DNA of 22,363 bases from positions 155,597 through 177,959 of the forward strand of contig NW_019775457.1 of assembly GCF_001039355.2 (NCBI RefSeq), written 5' to 3'. The notes below the pieces were generated by a model. The model searched no databases, was not told the origin of the DNA, and worked only from the letters and a program-made list of their open reading frames with translations. Shown one piece after another: positions 15,434 through 22,363 of this stretch; positions within the stretch are counted from its first letter, which is position 1; each line of letters begins with the position of its first letter. Both the position numbers and the translations under genes were made by a program. The stretch comes from Lingula anatina (Eukaryota > Brachiopoda > Lingulata > Lingulida > Lingulidae).

Positions 15434-15624
15434 CCTCTGTGAAGAAGACCCACACATCCTCTGTCACAGCCCAAGATGACCACCCAGAATTCTCCCCACT
15501 GACCCTCATGTTACGGCGGTTGACCAGTGAGGATGACCAACATGTCCAGCCATGCTATGGACGGTCCAGGCACTCCAGTAGGACCAGTAGTACCAGCGAC
15601 AGCAGGGACAGTTCTGAATTGTAG
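15434..15624 (+). pseudogene. Last exon of the unrecognised upstream gene, second copy, without its upstream exon
   Basis: The acceptor TGTACTTCCAG precedes the exon, which encodes the same Ser/Arg-rich tail as 655-845 and stops at the matching TAG. The partner exon that precedes it in copy 1 is absent because the sequence to its left is the gap and receptor intron. It is either an orphan exon of a partial duplication or simply the edge of a contig. The proteins agree throughout, so there is no sign of decay. Confidence 0.7.
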
Positions 15625-16563
15625 ACATTAACTTCCTGTTGTTAACAAAGCCTAGCAAGGGCTTCCCTGTTCTGGCTCAAAGACAAACTTCATATGAACA
15701 TGGTTAACACAGCCTAGCAAGGGCTTCCCTGTTCTGAGCTCTACAAACAATGTATAAAATACATGGCCCTGGCCTGTGACATATGATGGGTGCACTGACC
15801 ATGAAGGACGTGGATCAGTTTTGGTGCTAAAATGGAGGCCAGGTATCCCACAATGCTCTGCAACAAAGACAGAATCTCATTCTGAAGTAGAAAGTACAAG
15901 CCATGTGGCAGAAGTATGCCAAATCAATTCATGTCAAGTTTGCAGTGTTTTCTTATTAATTGTTGCCGTTTAGAGTGAAATGTACTAGGGCATTGTATGT
16001 GTCTGAGAAAAAGTTAAATTGTTCTTTGATTTCAGATTCAGTCTTCTTCCATCATACCTTTTTGTTTTTTGTGCTTTTAGACTGTTTTTATTTTATTGAT
16101 GGAGGTTTTCAAGTATAAACAAAGTATTTTGTGCCAATGGAGCATGGACTCGACAACAATTGGTAATCAAGGCATTGAGTGTGTACAGAGATCTAGTATT
16201 GTACTTTTTCACTCTGACCTGCAGAACAAAGGAAATGTGATTTTCATAAACACAAAGTGGTTATTTGCTTGAAATCTTTTTAAGCAGAAATGTATACCTA
16301 GTTTAAGAATACATTTTAACATACCCTCAGTTTTGGGTATACTGTAGCCTTTTTCATTGATTCAGATTTGTTTCATTGTGGTCATGAATTGTTTACTTTT
16401 AAGGCTGCCTTTCGTATGTTCTTCCAACATTTTTTTAAGAATTAAGTTTTATAAGAGCTTTTTTATGTGATTTACATGTACATGGAGGAAGATTTTATCT
16501 AGTCATTTTCTAACTATGGTCAATGTGTCCTGGACAGTTGTCATTGTGAGCATTCCAGGAAAA

Positions 16564-17489
16564 GATATCCCTGTTCACCATGTTAGCATGTGTGAGGACA
16601 GATATCATTGTTCACTATGTTAGCATGTGTGAGGACAGATATCATTGTTCACTATGTTAGCATGTGTGAGGACAGATATCATTGTTCACTATGTTAGCAT
16701 GTGTGAGGACAGATATCATTGTTCACTATGTTAGCATGTGTGAGGACAGATATCATTGTTCACTATGTTAGCATGTGTGAGGACAGATATCATTGTTCAC
16801 TATGTTAGCATGTGTGAGGACAGATATCATTGTTCACTATGTTAGCATGTGTGAGGACAGATATCATTGTTCACTATGTTAGCATGTGTGAGGACAGATA
16901 TCATTGTTCACTATGTTAGCATGTGTGAGGACAGATATCATTGTTCACTATGTTAGCATGTGTGAGGACAGATATCATTGTTCACTATGTTAGCATGTGT
17001 GAGGACAGATATCATTGTTCACTATGTTAGCATGTGTGAGGACAGATATCATTGTTCACTATGTTAGCATGTGTGAGGACAGATATCATTGTTCACTATG
17101 TTAGCATGTGTGAGGACAGATATCATTGTTCACTATGTTAGCATGTGTGAGGACAGATATCATTGTTCACTATGTTAGCATGTGTGAGGACAGATATCAT
17201 TGTTCACTATGTTAGCATGTGTGAGGACAGATATCATTGTTCACTATGTTAGCATGTGTGAGGACAGATATCATTGTTCACTATGTTAGCATGTGTGAGG
17301 ACAGATATCATTGTTCACTATGTTAGCATGTGTGAGGACAGATATCATTGTTCACTATGTTAGCATGTGTGAGGACAGATATCATTGTTCACTATGTTAG
17401 CATGTGTGAGGACAGATATCATTGTTCACTATGTTAGCATGTGTGAGGACAGATATCATTGTTCACTTATGTTAGCATGTGTGAGGGCA
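16564..17489. repeat. 37-bp satellite, about 25 units (copy 2)
   Basis: Nearly perfect head-to-tail units of 37 bp (GATATCATTGTTCACTATG, then TTAGCATGTGTGAGGACA). They are far more uniform than the six units of copy 1, which points to recent expansion and homogenisation. The consensus also differs: ACTATG and GGACA here, ACCATG and GGGCA in copy 1. Confidence 0.95.
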
Positions 17490-17703
17490 GATATTTGTAT
17501 AGTGCAGCAGTATAATACTGTATTTCCAGATAACATTCACTGTATTTCTATGTAATACCCTCAATTGTAAATATAACCATTATTTATATCATGTCGGCCG
17601 TGTCTGTTTTATATGTTCTGTGAATAATATGTGAAATTAAATTCAACAACATATTGCAATTGTTTGAAAATGGATTCCTCGTCTTCCAATTCTGAAGAAG
17701 CTT

Positions 17704-17709
17704 AATAAA
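17704..17709 (+). promoter_or_regulatory. Poly(A) signal AATAAA, upstream gene copy 2
   Basis: Matches the AATAAA at 2218-2223 of copy 1. The stretch from 17710 to 18711 is intergenic or 3' UTR sequence of the two convergent genes and has no coding exon. Confidence 0.4.
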
Positions 17710-18059
17710 TTAAAAATTATGTCATTAAAGCACACCCCCCTCCATTAACACCTGTTATGCAAAGTCGGTGTTTTTACTGCACAACAACAGGTCTTGGCAG
17801 GGATTATAAAAGTTCTGCGTGCTATGGTATAACAGGCATCTGTATGTCAATAGGAATTGTGTGAGACTAGAAACTGCAAGAATCCACCTGTGGTTGGGAT
17901 TTACTTTGTATTTATAAGGGGAGAATTCTTGGTTTGCAAATGTCTTCTTAGAAATACAAAATTGACACCAAAACAGCCATTTCTTACCATTAAGCAATAG
18001 ACTGTTATTTGTCAGAAGCAAAAAATGACCAGAAAAATGACTGTGTAAATTCGGTCAAC

Positions 18060-18065
18060 TTTATT
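18060..18065 (-). promoter_or_regulatory. Poly(A) signal AATAAA for the adaptor gene, copy 2
   Basis: Minus-strand AATAAA about 650 bases past the stop codon, in the same place as in copy 1. Confidence 0.5.
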
Positions 18066-18582
18066 CATTGCCACTTTGTATTTTACTAATCTGCCATTTA
18101 TTATGACCCCACAGTCCCCACTCTTCCTCATACCCTGCAAAATCTTGCAAGACGTCTACTTATCTTAGATGATTTCTACTGGAAAGTGTAGAGTCTGTTA
18201 AATGTATGGCAAATATTATAAAACATTTAAGAATTACCAAAATCATTTCAACAGTTAATTGATTTAATTCATTAAAATTTACATTTCAAACTTTGACAAA
18301 AGCAGTAATCACAGAATGCATTGTGAACTTGGTTCATATAGTTAACAGAAGTACAGACATTTTGATCTTATCACAAAAACATAAAATATACAGAGGCCTA
18401 CACTTGCGTTCTGTGTCAACTCTCTGTATCTATCTTATTCCACAAGTTGTGGCTAAAACTTGAATCATCAATGTCAAGATAATTCTTTTCAAGAATGTTT
18501 GAAAATATTTTGCTCACCTAAAGAACATTGAAAAAAAAAAAAAAATTACTTCAGACATTAGAGCTAAGCATGCCCTTTTACC

Positions 18583-18584
<2 letters not shown>

Positions 18585-18623
<39 letters not shown>
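18585..18623. repeat. (TG)n microsatellite in the adaptor 3' UTR, copy 2
   Basis: About 19 TG units here against about 7 at 3290-3303 in copy 1. Confidence 0.9.
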
Positions 18624-18626
<3 letters not shown>

Positions 18627-18711
18627 GGTTTTGAGATACATGCATGTATTATACCAGAACCTTCAAAGTGACCGCTTACACACCCAGGAAAATTCATCAC
18701 TATATTCACTG

Positions 18712-21700
18712 TCACCTTAAATTCTTGTAAAGTCCTATGGTTGCTAAGAGACCAAACACTACAAAAGGTGCCGCCACTGTCAGCCTATTCAAGCCAGCCC
18801 TGTCTTGAGGTTCCTGTGCCTGGTTGGCAGCAGGTCTGTCCCAGACAAATTCCTGGGGCTGTCTTGGAGTGATGTCCAGCTTGGGGAGTTCAGGCAATAT
18901 GCCACCTCGCAGAGAATTCCTGCGCATCCTCAGTCCTGGACTTCCATCTGTCACATGACCCTGAGCTGGACTTCCAGACTGAGGTCTGTCAGCTATCTGA
19001 CTACGGTCAACTCTCTGTCTGTCCTCGGCTGTGTCATCGTCCACCAGGGTCAGAGGTTCTGGACACTTGGACTTGTAGGAAGGACTGGTGGGGTGTTCTG
19101 GCACAGGGGACAGAGTGACAGGAGCCTGTGCTGGGAGGGTCAACTTGTCACCATCTAAGGAGCTGGCCTGATGCGATACAGCAGGGGAATCATCTGATGG
19201 AGACCTGAACAGTACCTTGTGAACAACACTGCTCTCTTCCTGGTCCTCTGGGTGTTTCAGCAATGTTATACGGTGTTCTGATGGACATGATGCACCATCA
19301 GCCACACCTCTTGATAATACTGCATCCTCTTCACTTTCTTCAAGACGACCAACCAAACTAGCATCTGGACTCTTGAGTTTCAAGGCATGCTGCAGAGAGC
19401 TGTCTGTGCCACCACCTGCTGAGTGCTCCCCAGATCTCCCAGTTATATTGTTATCAAGGGTCAACCCCTGGAATCCAGACCTGTTCTTTAGCATGTTAAC
19501 TTCAGAGCCACTAGAAATGTAACTATTCTCTCCGTCAGCCTGTGTTATGTTTAGGTGGGTGTATCCAGTACCAACCACACTGGGAGGACTGAGGTTGTTC
19601 TGTTGGCTGACACTAGGGGGCACTGAAGGCTGAACATTTTCCTCCTCTTTGGACAAAAGCAATGGTTTCTGCAAACTGCCACTAGGGGGCCCTGAAGGCT
19701 GATTGTCTTCCTCCTCCTGGGACAAAGGCAATGGTTTATGCATACTAGAGGGCCCTGAAGGCTGATTGTCTCCCTCCTCCTGGGACAAAGGCAATGGTTT
19801 CTGCATGCTGGACATGGAGGGAAGTTTGCCTTCTTCTTGTGTGGAAAAAGGTAGATCTTTTGATGAGTCTGCCTCATTTTCTATGAGGTCTGTTTGTGCC
19901 ACAGTATGTCCATTCACTTCTTCTGCTGCCACTGGAGGAGGTTTTGATTCGCTCTCCTGGTCCTGCTGCACAGGTGGTGGCTGTTCTTTGTGTATCTGAC
20001 CTCCATTCACTGCTTCTACTGTCATTTGAGGAGGCTTGCAGGCACTATCCTGATCATATTCAGTGGGTTGTGGTTGTTTTCTATGTATGTGACCAGGATT
20101 TACTTCCTTTACTGGCTGAAGTGAAGGCTTTAAGTCCTCTCCTAAAGTAGTTGTTGGACACTTTTCATCATTTATATGGTCTGTATTTTCCTCTGCCAAG
20201 AGAGCCAATTGTGGCTCACCCCCTGGGACAGTGTTTGAGGATGACGGAACCTTTGATTCTGGACCAGAGCTGCCACCTATTGGTTGCTGATGTAAGATCT
20301 CTTCCCTTGTCTGGTTATCTGTTCTTGGCACCTGAAATATGTACAAATATATGTTTATGTAATAATCATTAGATCAAGTGAAACAACTTTCTAAAATAAG
20401 CTGTGAAATGTAGAACATCTCCCTTTCTTGCTTATACGAATGGAAACCTCAAAATGAAAATAGGGAAATCATCACATAACCAAAGTATTTGCAAAACAGT
20501 GTCAATTTGTTCAATATCATGTTAAGCCAAATATGACTCAGGCCTACCCAACTACCAGACTTGGCACATAAGGATCCTGAATTAACCGGTATATCGGACC
20601 ACAATACCTGTTTTCAAGGTGTGTGTCAGATCGCATTTCAGAGTATCATACCCCAGAACAAATTTTGTAGGATACTGCTGGCTCATCCACTGAACAACCT
20701 TAAACTGTACTCTTACTTTAGAGTAGTCTATTTTATTGTCTCTATGGGGGTATATGGGGACTTTACGACATTCGGTTTGAATGTTTTAACCACTTTTGAT
20801 AGGGCTTTTTTGCATTGTATTAGATTAATGTGGCAGTCTAAGGTTCATCTAGGTGGCTTTCAAATATATGCACCCGGTTTTAAAATTATATAGCGATTTT
20901 ACGACAATTGTTTACTATCCATTCAAGGTGACAGCCGAGCGTGGGCTCATCCTGTTGGTGTTCTGACTGATACTCTGAAATGCGATCTGACACACACCTT
21001 GAAAACAGGTAGTGTGGTCCGATATACTGGTTAATTCAGGATCCTTATGTGCCGAGTCTGGTAGTTGGGTAGGCCTGTGACTTGTCTGTACCACAAAAAT
21101 AAATACAACTTATCTATAACATGAATATAACATGTCTGTACCATCAACATAAACATGTCTGTACCATCAATAATATATATAATATATGTACCATCAATAT
21201 AAACATGTCTGTACCATCAATAAAATATATAATATATGTACCATCAATATAAACATGTCTGTACCATCAATACAGATATGATCACAGTTAAGTTTCACCC
21301 CTCTCCCAACAGAGCCACAAAAGGTCCACTATAAAAACAAGCTTCCCTCTCCCAGCTTCCCTGACACTATATAATTACCTGCTCTCTCCCTGCTGCTCTG
21401 CTGTCAGCTGTCACCTCAGTTTCTGGCACTCTGCTGTCAGCTGTCACCTCAGTTTCTGGCACCCTGCTGTCAGCTGTCACCTCAGTTTCTGGTGCCCTGA
21501 TGTCAGCTGTCACCTCAGTTTCTGGCACCCTGCTGTCAGCTGTCACCTCAGTTTCTGGTGCCCTGATGTCAGCTGTCACCTCAGTTTCTGGCACCCTGCT
21601 GTCAGCTGTCACCTCAGTTTCTGGCGTTCTGCTGTCAGCTGTCACCTCAGCTTCTGGTGAAGTCCAAGACAGAGAGTCTGAGTTATCCACAACAGGGGAG

Positions 21701-22153
21701 AAAGGTCCTGGGACCTGGCTGTCCTGGGACACCTGCTGTCTGGGCCCGGAGACATTATGCTTGGTAATAGAATAGTAAAACATTTATTTTCAATAAATAT
21801 TTTGTTTCCATCAACATTTCCAAAGTGGTTTATAATAAAACTGCATTGTAAACTACTTGCCATTTTTTAAATGGTAATAGATTAAAGTTTGACGTTTAAC
21901 TAAACACATACAATGTCTACCTGGTCCCTCCCTCACCCTCTAGAGTGCCAAAGTCTGTAAAGGCCAATGCTTACCCTATAACTGGTTATTTTATAGATCT
22001 TATCCAAAAGATCCATCCTCTCCATGCTTTCCAGTGCCTGACACAGCCTGCCCAGTGTGGCTTTATGGGGACACTTCTGCTGCCATCTTTCGAGCAGAGA
22101 CTCTGTAGGACTCTCCTCTTGTTCCAGAGACTGAACTTCTTTGTGGAGGAAGT
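18712..22153 (-). CDS. MAVS-like CARD-DEATH-tail-anchored adaptor, copy 2 (last three exons)
   Basis: Exons are 22153-21975 (second half of the Death domain), 21759-21379 (eight 11-residue repeats) and 20331-18712 (539 residues of Pro/Ser/Glu-rich region and tail anchor), all phase-matched. The CARD exons and the first Death exon lie beyond the window. Exon 6 here starts at a normal acceptor (ACATATTTCAG) and includes 15 extra residues (VPRTDNQTREEILHQ) that copy 1 lacks. Against copy 1 the last exon has about 25 substitutions and two small in-frame deletions, while the final 110 or so residues, including PQEFVW, the membrane helix and KNLR, are identical. Part of the Death domain (exon 4) differs at six of 60 residues. 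There are no stops or frameshifts, so it looks functional, either as a paralogue or as an allele. Confidence 0.85.
20539..21077. mobile_element. 539-bp MITE with 110-bp terminal inverted repeats and TGACT target duplication
   Basis: Starts CAGGCCTACCCAACTACC and ends with the inverse. The inverted arms run about 113 bp with only a few mismatches and share the words GGCACATAAGGATCCTGA and TGTGTGTCAGATCGCATT. TGACT lies directly outside both ends (20534-20538 and 21078-21082). The centre carries a 110-codon frame with no recognisable transposase motif, so it is non-autonomous. It sits in adaptor intron 5 of copy 2 and is absent from copy 1. A 5-bp duplication is known for Transib elements among others, but the CAGGCC end does not prove that family. 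Confidence 0.9.
21098..21275. repeat. Minisatellite of CATGTCTGTACCATCAATA units, adaptor intron 5 copy 2
   Basis: Five to seven units of about 23 bp with AT-rich insertions (AATATATATAATATATG). Copy 1 keeps only about two units at 5035-5095. It lies close to the donor side of exon 5. Confidence 0.8.
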
Positions 22154-22199
22154 CTGGAATTGAAACCACATTGATTTAACTATTACACCTTTACCAGAA

Positions 22200-22363
22200 G
22201 CTCCCCCTCCCTTACCTTCCCATCCCCACCCCTTACCCACCTATTTCTACCCCCTTACCTTCCCATCCCTACCCCCTTATCTCCCCATCTCAACCCCCTT
22301 ACCTTCCCACCCCTACCCCCTTACCTTCCCATCTCAACCCCCTTACCTCCCCATCTCTACCCC
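22200..22363 (-). repeat. C/T-rich minisatellite in adaptor intron 3, copy 2, cut by the window end
   Basis: Same type of units as 6255-6420 (CCCCTTACCTTCCCATC), G-rich and donor-like on the minus strand. The unit order and number differ from copy 1. Confidence 0.8.

Larger units (their letters stand above)
15350..22363. repeat. Large duplicated block, copy 2 (partner 571-6430)
   Basis: Same gene order and orientation as copy 1, running off the window end inside adaptor intron 3. It differs from copy 1 by scattered substitutions, satellite length, one repeat unit in adaptor exon 5, small in-frame indels in exon 6, absence of the 165-bp element, and presence of a 539-bp transposon. Confidence 0.9.

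Noticed and set aside
16564-17489. Regular 37-bp repeats resembling a CRISPR array
   Set aside because: Units are head to tail with no unique spacers and lie in intron-bearing animal DNA; it is a satellite.
20561-20893. 110-codon frame inside the MITE as a transposase or host gene
   Set aside because: Starts within the inverted arm, shows no DDE or zinc-finger pattern, and is too short.

Overview
The window looks like animal nuclear DNA: genes split by GT-AG introns with matching phases, AT-rich introns, satellites, foldback elements, and protein families of animal innate immunity. An invertebrate with RIG-I-like signalling is likely. A lophotrochozoan such as a bivalve mollusc would fit, but this is inference from gene content, not identification. 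No prokaryotic, organellar, tRNA or rRNA features were seen.

Layout. (a) 1-845 (+): the last two coding exons of an unrecognised gene, then a long probable 3' UTR carrying a 37-bp satellite. (b) 8272-3395 (-): a six-exon adaptor gene read exon by exon, with every junction in phase. It encodes an RLR/MAVS-type CARD, a Death domain, a tandem 11-residue repeat, a long Pro/Ser/Glu-rich region with further repeats, and a C-terminal tail anchor. I call it a MAVS-like CARD-DEATH-TM adaptor of about 892 residues. (c) 8273-10307: a 2-kb divergent intergenic region with Rel/NF-kB-like, IRF-like, CRE-like and TATA-like motifs near its right end. (d) 10308-14723 (+): the 5' half of a RIG-I-like receptor (two CARDs, then helicase motifs Q, I, Ia, Ib and II). 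It breaks off before motif III. (e) 15331-15348: a run of 17 A followed by the only N in the window. (f) 15350-22363: a second copy, in the same orientation, of the block that starts at 571. It holds the last exon of the upstream gene, the satellite grown from 6 to 25 units, and the last three exons of a second adaptor copy; its CARD would lie past the window end.

The main point is that an RNA-helicase receptor and a CARD adaptor with a MAVS-like tail sit head to head about 2 kb apart. In the known RLR pathway the receptor CARDs nucleate CARD filaments of MAVS on the outer mitochondrial membrane, so the pair plausibly forms one signalling module under shared control. The added Death domain would make the adaptor resemble a RAIDD-type CARD-DEATH head joined to a MAVS-type tail.

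The main caution is that the two adaptor copies differ by only a few per cent plus transposon and satellite indels, and they are joined at an N. They may be true tandem paralogues, or two alleles of one locus placed side by side by the assembler. All exon models come from reading splice sites and frames by eye; no search or alignment program was run.
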